Shown here: piece by piece, positions 34,559 through 44,549 of the stretch
Layout: each line of letters begins with the position of its first letter
Numbering within the stretch: position 1 is the stretch's first letter
From: Siccirubricoccus sp. G192
Lineage (GTDB): Bacteria > Pseudomonadota > Alphaproteobacteria > Acetobacterales > Acetobacteraceae
Assembly (NCBI RefSeq): GCF_019084075.1
Contig: NZ_JAHREN010000001.1
Location: forward strand, 1,461,501 to 1,525,500
DNA: 64,000 nt
Direction: 5' to 3'
Notes under the pieces: generated by a model
Database searches by the model: none
What the model saw: only the letters and a program-made list of their open reading frames with translations
What the model was told of the DNA's origin: nothing
Program-made: the position numbers and the translations under genes

Positions 34559-36627
34559 TCAGGATTCCTCAACCAGGGCGCCGGAGGCGGTCTGGCTGAT
34601 GCGGATGATGACGAATTCGGCGGGCTTCACCGGCGCGATGCCGATCTCCATGATGAGCCGTCCGTTGTCGATATCGTCCTGCGACATCGTCGCGGTGCCG
34701 CAGCGGATGTAGAAGGCCTGCTCCTTCTTGAAGCCGAGCAGGGCCCCGTCGCGCCAGAGCCGCGTCAGGAAGACATCCACGCTGTCGATCAGGCGCGACC
34801 ACAGCTCCGGCCCGTTCGGCTCGAAGACCGCCCATTGCGTGCCGCGCTCGATGGATTTCTCGATGAAGATGAAAAGGCGCCGCACCGCCAGGTATTTCCA
34901 GTCCGACAGGCTGGTGATGGTGCGCCCGCCATAGACGCGGATGCCGCGGCCCTCGTCGCGGAAATTGCGGATGACGTTGATGTTGTTCGGCGCCGGGTTG
35001 AGCACGCCATGCTCCGCGCGGTTGACCAGCGCCTCCACGTCCAGCAGCCCGCGGAGCACCTCGTTGGCCGGCGTCTTCACCACGCCGCGCTCGGAATCGA
35101 TGCGGGCGATCAGCCCGGCGACATGGCCGGAAGGGCCGATGGCGCGCTGGCCCTCGGCGGTCGTCACCACCACGCGCGGATAGTAGATGGCGGCGTATTT
35201 GCTGTCGAAGCGCAGCCGCTGCGTCTGGATCGCCGGCAGGCCGGGGCCGATGCCGCCCGATGCCTCGGGGTCGAGCAGCGTGATGCGGTATTTCATCCGC
35301 TCGCACTGGTCGATCATCGCCTGCTGCACCGCCTGGTCGCCCCAGCCCGGCGCGCCGATCACCGCGATATCCTCGATATCCTCCAGCGCGCGAAGTCCGG
35401 TGCGCTGCCCCGGCCCGACATCGGTGCCGACCACGTCATTGGCGACGGGCGCCGCATCCGCGCCCGGCGTGGTGGCGGCCAGGCGCAGCCCGTCATCGCC
35501 CGCCGGGAAATGCAGCGGATCGGTGGCCGCTGGCACCGAGCCGGCCAGCACGCCCAGCAGCGTCGAGCGTCCCAGCACCTCCTCCACGGAACGGCCGGGA
35601 ATGGCGGCCAGGGTCAGGCCGGAGAAGCGCTCCACCGTAGTCTCATAGGTGGCGGTCAGGCCGAATTCGCAGACCGTGAACTGGGTCCGCCCGCCGGCCG
35701 GCTGCGGCGCGATATCGGCGGCGGCGGCGATGGCGCTGCCCGAGAGCGTCACCACCGGCCCATCCACCGCCCGCACCGAGCGGTAGGTCTTCGCGGCGCC
35801 CGCGCCACGGTCGATCTCCACCCAGGCGCCGACATAGAAGCCGGCGGTGGTGGTGAGGCGGATGCGGTTGGCATCGACGGCGCCGGAGATCCATTGTGCC
35901 AGTTCGGCGCGCGCGCCGGATTCGTGCTGGGTGGTGACGACCATGCCATCGCCCCAGGCGCCGCCATCAGCCGCCACCAGCGTGAGCGAGGCCGGGCGCG
36001 GCCCGGTGGAAATCGTGCCATCGGCATCCACCCCGGCGGCATCGGTCAGCACCGTAGTGAGGGCGGGGAGGAAGGCGGGCGGGCCGGCGGGGGCGATGTC
36101 GATCGGGTTCGCCAGGGTCACCAGCCCGGTGGCGCGGTCGATCCCACTGGCCGCGATGGCGCGCGGGGTGGAGGCATAGGTGACGCCGTCCTGCACCATG
36201 CGCAGCGTGACCACGAGGCTCGGCCGCAGCCCGCGCAGCGTTGCCGGGCGGAAGGCGGTATCGCCCGCCGTCGCCGGCGATCCGGCGGCGAGCCGCGTGA
36301 CCAGCCCGCCGCTGGTGGCGAAGCGGGTCGCCGTGGTGCCGGCCGGCGCCACCCGCATGATGTAGAGGCGCGATCCGCCATTGGCGAAGAACCCCTCCAC
36401 CGCCAGCGGCAGGTCGCCCACCGCGGCGACCGGGGAGGTGGCCGGGAAGGGTCCGCCGAAGCGGCGGCGGATTCGGCCGCGCCGGTCACCAGGATGGGGC
36501 GGCCGGTGGAAGGGCCGCGCCGGGTGGCGCCGACCAGCCCCGCCGTGCTGAGGCTGACGCCTTCGATGGAGGGCGGCTTGAGGTCGATCTCCTCGACGTA
36601 GACGCCGGGGGCCGTGTAGTCAGGCAT
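34559..36627 (-). CDS. Tail sheath protein 1, frame break near N-terminus
   Basis: Corrected length is about 689 residues. It begins MPDYTAPGVYVEEIDLKPPS, the standard sheath N-terminus, and ends with GRGIRVYGGRTI, WAVFEPNGPELWSRL and MEIGIAPVKPAEFVIIRI. The frame breaks near 36470-36474: adding one T (GATTC to GAATTC) reads AAEFRRRFGGPFPATSPVAA into DLPLAVEGFFANGGSRLYIM, the expected sheath order. This copy should make most of the contractile sheath. As written, the product would stop early and the particle would not contract, which argues for a sequence error. Confidence 0.88.
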
Positions 36628-36651
36628 GTGCCCTCCTTGCTACTCGCGCGG

Positions 36652-37723
36652 TCATGGGATCAGGCGCCAGTCGATGCGGGTGGTGCCGGCGGCGGGGCTC
36701 CCAGTGGGAACAACCGCACGGGATTGCGCGGCGAAACCTGCCGCGGCGACGGTGGCGGTGAAGCGCGGCACCCGGGCGAGGCCGGCGATGCGGTATTGCC
36801 CATCGGCATCGGTCGGCGCCGGTCGGCCATGCACGGCGCCCGAGGCCGCCGGCCCCAGCACCAGCACCTCCCCCGGCGCGGCGGCGGCGGTGAGCAGCAC
36901 CGCCTCCCCGGCGAAACCCTGGCCCAGCGTGGCGGTGGCCGCGGCGGCGGGCGGGCCGAGGGTGCAGGCCTCGGCCGCATCGCCCTGCCGGGCTGTGACG
37001 GCGAGCGGCCCGCCGAGCAGCACCAGGCCGGGGCCGGCCGGGTTCACCGGGTCCGGCAGCACCACGGCGATGCGCGCGAAGCCCTGCCGCGCCGGCGGGC
37101 CGAGCCGCAGGATCTGGCCGGCGGCGAGGCCCTGAAGGCTGTCCAGTTCAAGCCAGGTCTCCCCCGCCGCCACGGTTTCGCGGATGGTCTTGGCAGGCGC
37201 TGCGGCGGGCACCGGGACCAGGGGGGAAGCCCTGCACCGGGGTTGCCGCCGGCACCGCGGCGCCGAGCGGCGGGGCGAGCAGCAGCAGCGCCCCGGCCAG
37301 CGGCCCCGCCGCTGCCAGGCTGAGCGTCGCCCCAGGCACTGGCGCACCGCTGGCGGCCGCCACCACCCGGCCGCCCAGGCTTCGCGGCAGCCGCCGCAGC
37401 AGGAGTTCGGGCGCGGCTACCGGCAGGGCGGGATCGGCGGGCAGCGCCACCACCTGCTCGGCCGGCTGGAAGCCCGGCTCCCGCAGCCGCAGCGTGAAGG
37501 GCGGCGGCAGCGGCATCTCGGGATCGGCGGTGACGACCACCAGGCCGCCCGGCTTCACCAGCACGACCAGGCGCGGATCGCTGGCCTCCGGCGGGGCGGA
37601 GAGCGACACCGGGCTCGCCCCGTCCTCGTCCAGCACGCGCAGCACCGCCAGCGCCACCTGCCGCCCGTCGCAGTCGGGATGCACGCGCCAGAGCAGGCCG
37701 TTCGCGGCGAGGGGGGCGAGCAT
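36652..37723 (-). CDS. Beta-rich eCIS accessory protein with carboxypeptidase-regulatory-like domains; frame break
   Basis: Corrected length is about 356 residues. Two beta-sandwich-like parts are visible: LGGRVVAAASGAPVPGATLS near residue 120, as in carboxypeptidase-regulatory-like domains, and a second at the C-terminus (GQYRIAGLARVPRFTATVAA, ending RIDWRLIP). A run of six G at 37221-37226 (C in sense) breaks the frame; with five, the reading joins VQGFPLVPVPAAAPAKTIRE. The gene begins six bases upstream of the end of the DUF4255 coding region's neighbour spacing and precedes sheath 1. Such domains often decorate surfaces; a cap- or sheath-associated role is only inferred. Confidence 0.6.
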
Positions 37724-37728
37724 CGGCC

Positions 37729-38313
37729 TCAGCTCCCCAGCGGCTCGGCCGCGGCATAGCGGGTGCGGCGGTCGGTCACGGGGCTGGCGGGCAGCGGCTC
37801 GGCGCCGGCCGGCAGCAGCACGAAATCCACCAGATAGGCGGCGCAGAGCTCATAGGGCTCGTGCAGGGCATGCCAGAGCCGGGCCAGCTCCTCGGTGGTA
37901 TGCGGCTCCAGGTGCAGTCGCAGCGCGCCGATGCCGGCCGCCGGCAGCGCCGGTTCCAGCCGGTCGGCGCCGAGCATGGGGTTGGCATGCATCGCCTGCA
38001 GCACCACGCCGAGCAGCCGCTGCCGGGTGATCGGGTCGGCGCCGAGCGGAGTGGCGAGGTAATGCAGGTCCACCGGCAGGCGCGGCGCCTCCATGCGGTC
38101 CGGGCCGAGCCGCCGCGGCGGCAGGTTCAGCACATCCCCCTGCCGTGCCACGCGATGCAGCCAGAGCGACACCACCGCCTCGCCGGGATCCGCCGGCCGT
38201 GCCGCCTTGGGCGATTCCAGCGAGACGGAGACGGTGGGGAAGGCAATCTTCACCGCGGCCTCCAGCATCCGTTGCAGGCTGAGGCTGGCATCACCGAGGA
38301 TGCTGCCATCCAT
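37729..38313 (-). CDS. DUF4255 protein (Pvc16/Afp16-like tail terminator/cap)
   Basis: This 194-residue protein begins MDGSILGDASLSLQRMLEAA, with VSVSLESPKAA, EAVVSLWLHRV, LPVDLHYLATPLGADPITRQ and VLQAMHANPMLGA, the standard DUF4255/Pvc16_N pattern. In eCIS particles this protein forms the cap that ends the tube and sheath. It is the first structural gene of the locus, starting three bases after the receiver-like gene ends. Confidence 0.9.
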   Translation of the reverse strand: MDGSILGDASLSLQRMLEAAVKIAFPTVSVSLESPKAARPADPGEAVVSLWLHRVARQGDVLNLPPRRLGPDRMEAPRLPVDLHYLATPLGADPITRQRLLGVVLQAMHANPMLGADRLEPALPAAGIGALRLHLEPHTTEELARLWHALHEPYELCAAYLVDFVLLPAGAEPLPASPVTDRRTRYAAAEPLGS

Positions 38314-38316
38314 GGC

Positions 38317-38670
38317 TCAGCCCACCGCGCCGGAGGCGGCGGCGAGGATTTCCGCCGCGGAGATGTCGTCGAGGCGCCGCCGCCAGGGATCGAGGCGGTG
38401 CAGGCAGGCCCAGGTGCCATCCGGCGTCAGCGCCAGCACTGAGATGCCGGCGGCGGCGCCATAGCCGGGATCGAGCGCCTGGAGGTCGGCGGGGTCGGCG
38501 CGGGCCAGCACCACCACGGCGGCGCCGGCCAGGGTGGCGGCGGCGATCAGCCCTTCCTCGGCGATGCTGCCGGACCGGATGGCGAGCCCGGGATGCTGGC
38601 CGAGGATGCCACGCAGCAGATCCTCGAAGGTCTGCGGCAGATCGGCGAGCAGGACGGTGGTCAGGGCCAA
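38317..38670 (-). CDS. Receiver-like small protein heading the eCIS operon, TTG start
   Basis: This is a 117-residue protein. I place the start at a TTG at 38670 because GGAGG lies 8-12 bases upstream; the frame stays open further up but with no protein-like sequence. The product (ALTTVLLADLPQTFEDLLRG, LAIRSG, AAVVVLARAD) has the alternating strand-helix layout of response-regulator receivers. The phospho-acceptor Asp position reads as A/R and the acidic pair is reduced to one Asp, so phosphorylation is unlikely. It stops three bases before the DUF4255 gene. A regulatory or assembly-control role is possible; the family call is tentative. Confidence 0.55.
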   Translation of the reverse strand: MALTTVLLADLPQTFEDLLRGILGQHPGLAIRSGSIAEEGLIAAATLAGAAVVVLARADPADLQALDPGYGAAAGISVLALTPDGTWACLHRLDPWRRRLDDISAAEILAAASGAVG

Positions 38671-38931
38671 GACCCGCGCCTCCGGTTGGTGGAGCGCGGC
38701 AGTCTCGGGCCGGCGGGGCGGCGGAAGCCATGGACCGGATGGCCCGCAAGATGGGCCAGGCAGCTGAGTGGCCGGACCCCGCCCATGGGCCTGGGCCTTT
38801 CGGTCCAGAGGAGGTCCGGACCGGGGCATGCCGCCGGCACCGCGCACCGCCACGGGCGGGCGCGATGCGTCCGGTCAGCCTGCCATGCCGGGGTGGGGCG
38901 CCTTGTATCTTGGGTGCGCCGATTCAGGCTT

Positions 38932-38949
38932 GCGGGCCCGAAGGCCCGC
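38932..38949 (-). terminator. GC-rich hairpin with UUCG loop after the LuxR-type regulator gene
   Basis: On the minus strand the sequence reads GCGGGCC-TTCG-GGCCCGC, a perfect seven-base stem with the very stable UUCG loop, 15 bases beyond the regulator stop. No T run follows. It may terminate or protect the regulator mRNA and separate it from the eCIS operon that begins 262 bases further on. Confidence 0.6.
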
Positions 38950-38964
38950 GGTCATCGGATCAGC

Positions 38965-39672
38965 TCAGGGCGCCCGGTGCAGCCGCAGCCGGGCGCTGGC
39001 CTCGCCGCGCCGGCTGATCTGCAATTTCTGCAGGATGTTGTGCATGTGGTTCTTCACCGTCGCGCTGCTGATGGCGAGCCGCCGCGCGATGTCCTTGTTC
39101 GAGCAGCCCTGTTCGGCCATCGCCAGGATCTCGCTTTCGCGCGGCGTCAGTCCGGTGAGCGGCGCCGGCTCCGGCTCCGGCCGCAGCAGCGTGGAGAGCC
39201 GGCGGAACATCGCGGCGGCGATATGCGGCGCGCAGCGCAGCCGGCCATCCACCGCATCCAGCACCGCGCGGTGCAGCTCCTCCTCGCCGCCATCCTGCGG
39301 CACATAGCCGGCGAAGCCGGCGGCGGCGCAGGCGAAGACATCCTGCTCCACCTCGGCCAGGGCGAAGGTGACGAGCTTGGCGCCTGGGCAGGCAGCCCGC
39401 AGCCGGCGGCCGATGCCCGCCGTGTCGCCGCCGCCGAGATCGACCAGCACGACATCCGGCGCGCAGGCGCCGATCCGGTCGAACTCGGACGGCTCCAGCC
39501 CCGCCGCGCCCACCACCGCGATATCCGGGCGCCCGGCGAGGCCGAGGCTCAGCCCCTCGCGCACCAACCGGACATTGCTGGCGATGGCGACCCGTACCGG
39601 CCGTCGCGGCTCGGCGCGGACGGGTTCGGCGGAGGGGGTTGTCGGAGCGCCTTGCCTGGTCTGTGAGCGCAT
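38965..39672 (-). CDS. NarL/LuxR-type response regulator with degenerate receiver
   Basis: This 235-residue protein starts at 39672 (MRSQTRQGAPTTPSAEP), with GAGG seven bases upstream. Receiver residues about 28-145: the acidic pair is replaced (VAIASNVRLVREGL in place of VLLVDD), the acceptor Asp remains (DVVLVDLGG), and the usual Lys is Gln (GYVPQD). The C-terminal LuxR HTH is typical (LTPRESEILAMAEQG, NKDIARRLAISSATVKNHMH). Loss of acid pair and Lys suggests activity independent of phosphorylation. It lies directly upstream of, and on the same strand as, the eCIS operon, so it is the best candidate local regulator. No cognate kinase gene is nearby. Confidence 0.85.
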   Translation of the reverse strand: MRSQTRQGAPTTPSAEPVRAEPRRPVRVAIASNVRLVREGLSLGLAGRPDIAVVGAAGLEPSEFDRIGACAPDVVLVDLGGGDTAGIGRRLRAACPGAKLVTFALAEVEQDVFACAAAGFAGYVPQDGGEEELHRAVLDAVDGRLRCAPHIAAAMFRRLSTLLRPEPEPAPLTGLTPRESEILAMAEQGCSNKDIARRLAISSATVKNHMHNILQKLQISRRGEASARLRLHRAP

Positions 39673-39968
39673 GCCGCACCTCAGGGGGCTGAGCCGATAC
39701 GGTAGCGCCGGCGGGCCCTGGCCTGCCAGAATTACGCAGCCTGCCTCCGGGATGTCCGCGCAATGGTTGCGGAATGGCAAGATGCGGGCGGAAGCGTAAC
39801 CTATGCGGCAGCATTGGCGGGAATTTCGCCCTCCGGGCATGCCTCGGGCCAAGCCGCGGCAGCCCTGCATTCCCGATACTGGTTTTCCGGTTCGCGAAGA
39901 AATGAGGCCGCCGCGCCGGTCCCCGGCCTGGCTTTCCCGGGAGCCTGGTCCTTTCCCGCCGGGGCCGT
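39673..39968. other. Intergenic region upstream of the LuxR-type regulator
   Basis: These 296 bases lie between the regulator start and the stop of the nitronate monooxygenase-like gene, both on the minus strand. It should contain the regulator promoter. It is less GC-rich than the genes around it, but I see no clear repeat, operator or terminator. Confidence 0.4.
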
Positions 39969-41108
39969 TCAGTCGCGCAGCAGGCGCCCTGCCCGCTGCA
40001 ACTCGCGCTCGGCGCCCGCGGCGATCTCCTGCAGCACCGCGGCGGCAGGACGCAGCGCATGGATCATGCCGAGGCCCTGGCCGGCGAAGCCACCCCAGAC
40101 ATCCGCCCGCCCGGCCGCCAGCGCCGCCGCCGTCACCGGCGAGGAGACCAGGCCCTGATGCGGCATCGGCAGGGGTTCCAGCCCGGCCTCGGCATAGGCC
40201 GCCGCCCAGCGGTTCCTCACCATCCGGGCCGGCTTGCCGGTGACGGCGCGGGAGATGGTGGTGCCCTCGTCATTGCCCTCCACCAGCGCCTGCTTCTGCG
40301 GGTCGCTGATGCCGGCCTCCGCCGTCGCCAGGAAGGCGGTGCCGATCCAGGCGCCCTCGGCGCCCAGCATCAGCGCGGCGGCCAGGCCGCGCCCGCCGCC
40401 GATGCCGCCGGCGCCCAGCACCGGCACCTGGCCGGCCACCGCATCCACCACCTGCGGGATCAGCGCCATGGCACCGACCGGCGCATTGTGGCCGCCGCCG
40501 TCATGGCCCTGCGCCACGATGATGTCGACGCCGGATTGCACCACCTGGCGCGCGTGCCGCGTGGTGCCGACCACTGCCAGCACGGTGGTGCCATTGGCGT
40601 GCAGCCGCTCCATCCAGGGGCCGGGGTTGCCGAGGCCGGCGGCATAGACCGGCACGCGTTCCTCGATCACCACCTCCATCTGCGCCTCGAAGAATTCGCG
40701 GCTGAGCGGCGCCGGGCCGCCGCGGTCGGCGGGGTCGCGACCGAGTTGCCGCTCGAGTTCCGCCGCATCCGGCCAGGCCAGCCCCTCGCGTTCCAGGAAG
40801 TCGCGGGCGAAGGCGCGGTGCTGCGGCAGCAGCGCCTCGGTCGTGGGGCCGCCCGCATTGGACCCGCCGCGCCGCACCGAGGCGGGCAGCAGCGTATCCA
40901 CGCCGAAGGGTTTGTCGGTCAGGGCGCGGGTGCGCCTGATCCAGTCGCGGAGCTGGTGCGGCCCGCAGCTCGCCGCGCCGAGCACGCCGAGGCCGCCAGC
41001 ATTGGAGACGGCGGCGGCCAGTTCCGGCGTGCTGGCCCGGCCCATGCCGGCGAGCAGGATCGGATGGCGGATGCCCAGCATGTCGCAGATGCGGGTATGC
41101 AGCACCAT
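39969..41108 (-). CDS. NAD(P)H-dependent flavin oxidoreductase / nitronate monooxygenase-like
   Basis: This 379-residue protein begins MVLHTRICDMLGIRHPILLA, with GAGAGGAAA upstream. It has the FMN TIM-barrel pattern of the 2-nitropropane dioxygenase/nitronate monooxygenase family: PILLAGMGRASTPELAAAVS, AGGLGVLGAASCGPHQLRDW, DIIVAQGHDGGGHNA, VPVLGAGGIGGGRGLAAALM, GAEGAWIGTAFLATAEA. Family members oxidise nitronates or act as FMN-dependent reductases; the exact substrate cannot be told. It lies 30 bases after the BVMO gene and may be co-transcribed with it. Confidence 0.88.
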   Translation of the reverse strand: MVLHTRICDMLGIRHPILLAGMGRASTPELAAAVSNAGGLGVLGAASCGPHQLRDWIRRTRALTDKPFGVDTLLPASVRRGGSNAGGPTTEALLPQHRAFARDFLEREGLAWPDAAELERQLGRDPADRGGPAPLSREFFEAQMEVVIEERVPVYAAGLGNPGPWMERLHANGTTVLAVVGTTRHARQVVQSGVDIIVAQGHDGGGHNAPVGAMALIPQVVDAVAGQVPVLGAGGIGGGRGLAAALMLGAEGAWIGTAFLATAEAGISDPQKQALVEGNDEGTTISRAVTGKPARMVRNRWAAAYAEAGLEPLPMPHQGLVSSPVTAAALAAGRADVWGGFAGQGLGMIHALRPAAAVLQEIAAGAERELQRAGRLLRD

Positions 41109-41138
41109 GTCAGGTTTCCTCTCCGTGCGATTGCGCCG

Positions 41139-43135
41139 CTAGCTGACGGTAAGCTGTTCGATCGAGGAGACGGCCCGCGCCTCCTGCCCCGGGATCATCG
41201 GCGCCTCGCCACGCCGTGCGGCGCGGAATTCCTCCGGCACGAAATGCTGCGTCAGCCGCCAGTAGTCGAGCAGCCGCCAGGGCGAGGTCACCGTCACCCG
41301 GTTGTGGCGGTTCTTGTACCAGCTCGTCACGCCGGGATGCGCCCAGACCATGTTGCGGCAGGTCTCGTCCACCAGCCGGTTGTAGCTGTCATGCACCTCC
41401 TGCCGCACTTCCAGCGTGGCGTAGTCCTGCTCGATCATCTCCCGGAGGGCCTGGGTGATGTAGCGGACCTGGCATTCGAGGTGGAAGATGATGCTGCCGC
41501 CATGCGCCAGGTTGGTGTTCGGCCCATAGGTAAGGAACAGGTTGGGAAAGCCCGGCACGGTGATGCCGAGATGGGCGCGCGGATCATCATCGCCCCAGGC
41601 ATCGCGGATGCTGCGCCCGCCACGCCCCTTGATCCGCATCGGGAAGAGCATCTTCGAGGCCTGGAAGCCGGTGGCCAGGATGATGACGTCCACCGGATGC
41701 ACGGTGCCATCCGCCATCACGATGGCATCCTCCGTGACCCGCGCGATGCCGCCCGTCACCAGCTCGACATTCGGCCGCTTGAGCATCCGGTACCAGTAAT
41801 TGTCGCGCAGCATGCGCTTGCCATAGGGCGGATAGCCCGGGATCACCCGGGCCAGTAGTTCCTCATCCCCGTCCAGCTCCTTGCGGACATGCTCGGTGAT
41901 GAGTTCGCGCATCTTGTGGTTGGCTTCGTTCAGCGAGATCTCCGGCATCGGCCAGTTGGGGTCCATCTGCAGCGAGGCATGGAAGCCGTCCGACCCGGCC
42001 CAGAAGAGCTGGAAGCGCAGCCATTGCGCGAAATAGGGGATGTGCCGCAGGCACCACAGATTCCCGGCGCTGACCGCCTTGTGGTAATTCGGGTTGTGCA
42101 TCGCCCAGTGCGGCGTGCGCTGGAACACCAGCAGCCGCCCTACTTCCTCCGCGATGGAGGGGCCGGCCTGCATCGCGCTCGCGCCCGTGCCGACCAGCGC
42201 CACCCGCTTGCCCCGGAGGTCCACGCCGCGGTCCCAGCGCGCCGTGTGGAAGGCCGGGCCACGGAAGCCGGACAGTCCCTCGATCGGCGGAACGGCGGGC
42301 TGGTTGAGCTGGCCGACCGCGGTGACGAGGGCGTTGCAGAGGACGGTCTCCTGCCCGCTATCGCGCCCGCGGAATGTGACGCGCCAGCGCGCAGCGGCCT
42401 CGTCGATTCGGCCCCCGTCACCTCGGCGCCGAGGCGGACATGCTGGCGCACGCCGTATTTGTCGAAACCGGATTCGATATAGGCGCGGATCTCGTCGCGC
42501 CCGGAGAAATGCCTGGACCATCCAGGGTTCGGGTTGAAGGAGAAGGAAAAGAAATGGTTCGGCGTATCCACGGCGCAGCCGGGATAGTCGTTCTCCAGCC
42601 AGGTGCCGCCGACCGCGTCGTTCTTCTCCAGGATCTCGAAGGGGATGCCCATTTCCTTCAGCCGGATGCCGGTGCAGAGCCCGGCGAAGCCGGCGCCGAT
42701 CACCACCACCTTGAAGTCCCGCAGCGGCAGGGTCGCGGGGTCGCGCTGCCAGCGCACCCGCCGCGGGTCCTCGGCGCCGAGGCGCGTCTCCTCCACCAGC
42801 AGCGGGATGTATTCCTCCGGCACCGTCTGGCCGACGCCGGCGCTCATCATGCGTTGCAGCATGTCCGGGGGTGGCAGGGGCGGCGGCGGGCGTCCGGTCG
42901 TGGCCTGCGCCTTGAGCGCCGCCACCAGGCGGTCCCGCACCTTCTGCTTGAGCGGTTCCGGCACGGCTTCCAGGAAGCTCCAGGCGCCATGGATATGCGG
43001 CGCCACCTCCTCCAGGATGTCGAGGTCGCCGGTGAGCTGCACCAGCACCATCAGCATCGGCGCGATATCGGCATCCGCCAGGGCGGAACGCAGCGCCGCC
43101 TCGTCGCGGACAGCCTCCTGGAAATCCACGGTCAT
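41139..43135 (-). CDS. Baeyer-Villiger / flavin-containing monooxygenase, HAPMO-like; frame break
   Basis: Corrected length is about 665 residues. It starts at 43135 (MTVDFQEAVRDE) behind GGGAGGGA. A 140-residue N-terminal extension resembles that of 4-hydroxyacetophenone monooxygenase. Then come the FAD motif VVIGAGFAGLCTGI, the acid-ring stretch GGTWLENDYPGCAVD, the BVMO fingerprint FRGPAFHTARWD (FxGxxxHxxxWD), the NADPH motif ALVGTGASAMQ and a C-terminal DVIILATGFQASKM. C5 at 42412-42416 breaks the frame; a sixth base joins GAEVTGGRIDEAAARWRVTF. The enzyme inserts one oxygen into ketones or oxidises heteroatoms; substrate unknown. Confidence 0.88.
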
Positions 43136-43301
43136 TGCCAATCCCTCCCGTTCCGCCGCGCCTTCCTGGTCCGACAGTCGGCGGAGCGGTGGAGGATCGC
43201 AAGCGGTTCCGGGCCGTGGCTCGCCGGTGCGGCGCGGAACGGCACTTGCCAAGCCGTGGCATTGCCGGTTCAAGGCACCCCCTTTTCCGGTCCCGTCCCC
43301 C

Positions 43302-44549
43302 ATGCGCCCTGTCATCGGCATCGATTTCGGCACCACCAACAGCGTGGTCGCGGCACTCCGGCCGGATGGCGGGGTGGAGGTCCTGCGGCATGACGCGGCG
43401 GAGGTCTTCCGCTCGGTTTTGTGCTTCTGGGCCGATGCGGTGCGCGGCCCGACCCGCCATGCGGCCGGGCCGGCGGCGATCGAGGCCTATCTGGAGGACC
43501 CGCTCGGCAGCCGGCTCATCATGTCGATGAAGAGCTACCTGGCGCAGCGCAGCTTCAGCGAGACCCGCATCCTCGGCCGCCCCTGGGGGCTGGAGGCGCT
43601 GGTGGCGCTGTTCCTGCGGGAATTGCTGGCCCCCTTCGGCACGGCGCTGGCCGGTGCGCGGATCGTGGTGGGCCGGCCGGTGCGCTTCGCCGGCGAGCAG
43701 GCGGATGACGGCTTCGGCGAGGCGCGCCTCCGCGCCGCCTTCGCCGCGGCCGGCATGCCGGATGTCGAGGTGGCGCTGGAGCCCGCGGCGGCCGGCCATC
43801 GCTTCGCCCAGGCGCTGGACCGGCTGGCCACCGTGCTGGTGGGCGATTTCGGCGGCGGCACCAGCGACTTCTCGCTGCTGCGCTTCGACCCGGGGCCGCC
43901 ACGCCGCGTCACGCCGCTCGGCCATGCCGGCGTCGGCATCGCCGGCGACGCCTTCGACTACCGGATCATCGACCGCGTGGTCTCGCCGCTGCTCGGCAAG
44001 GGCGGCAGCTACAGCGTGATGGGCAAGCCGCTGCCGATTCCGCCGGGCTGGTACACCAGCTTCGCCCGCTGGCACCGGCTTTCCCTGATGCGCGCCCCGC
44101 GCACCCTCCGCGACATCCTGGAGGTCGCCCGCACCGCGGAGCACCCGGAGCGCCTCCGCCGCCTGGTCCGGCTGATCGAGGACGAGGCCGGCTATGCGCT
44201 CTACCGCGCCGTCTCCGGCGTGAAGGCCGCGCTCTCCGGGGCCGAGACGGCGGTGCTGCGCTTCCGGCACGAGGATTTCAGCATCGGGCAGGACATCCGG
44301 CGCGCCGATTTCGAAACCTGGATCGCACCCGACCTTGCGCGGATGGGTGCGGCGGTGGATGCGGCGCTGGCCGATGCGGGGCTCGCGCCCAGCCAGGTGG
44401 ACCGCGTCTTCCTCACCGGCGGCACCTCCCTGGTGCCGGCGGTGCGGGCGCTGTTCGAGGCGCGTTTCGGCGCCGGGCGCATCATCGGCGGCGGTGAATT
44501 TGTTTCAGTCGCCGAGGGGCTTGCCTTGATGGGCGCGGCGCCGGGCTGA
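43302..44549 (+). CDS. Hsp70-family protein, YegD-like
   Basis: This 415-residue protein begins MRPVIGIDFGTTNSVVAALR, the Hsp70/actin phosphate-1 motif, with VLVGDFGGGTSDFSLLRF (phosphate-2) and VFLTGGTSLVPAVRALF (adenosine motif). It has the ATPase domain only; the substrate-binding and lid domains of DnaK are absent, as in E. coli YegD, whose role is unclear. The start is preceded by only a weak ribosome site. It is divergent from the BVMO gene over 166 bases and converges with the MerB-like gene with no gap. Confidence 0.88.
   Translation: MRPVIGIDFGTTNSVVAALRPDGGVEVLRHDAAEVFRSVLCFWADAVRGPTRHAAGPAAIEAYLEDPLGSRLIMSMKSYLAQRSFSETRILGRPWGLEALVALFLRELLAPFGTALAGARIVVGRPVRFAGEQADDGFGEARLRAAFAAAGMPDVEVALEPAAAGHRFAQALDRLATVLVGDFGGGTSDFSLLRFDPGPPRRVTPLGHAGVGIAGDAFDYRIIDRVVSPLLGKGGSYSVMGKPLPIPPGWYTSFARWHRLSLMRAPRTLRDILEVARTAEHPERLRRLVRLIEDEAGYALYRAVSGVKAALSGAETAVLRFRHEDFSIGQDIRRADFETWIAPDLARMGAAVDAALADAGLAPSQVDRVFLTGGTSLVPAVRALFEARFGAGRIIGGGEFVSVAEGLALMGAAPG

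Noticed and set aside
14771..38313. Intact prophage or type VI secretion system
   Set aside because: No head, terminase, lysis or integrase genes, and no TssJLM membrane complex; DUF4255, LysM adaptor and AAA+ ATPase mark an eCIS.
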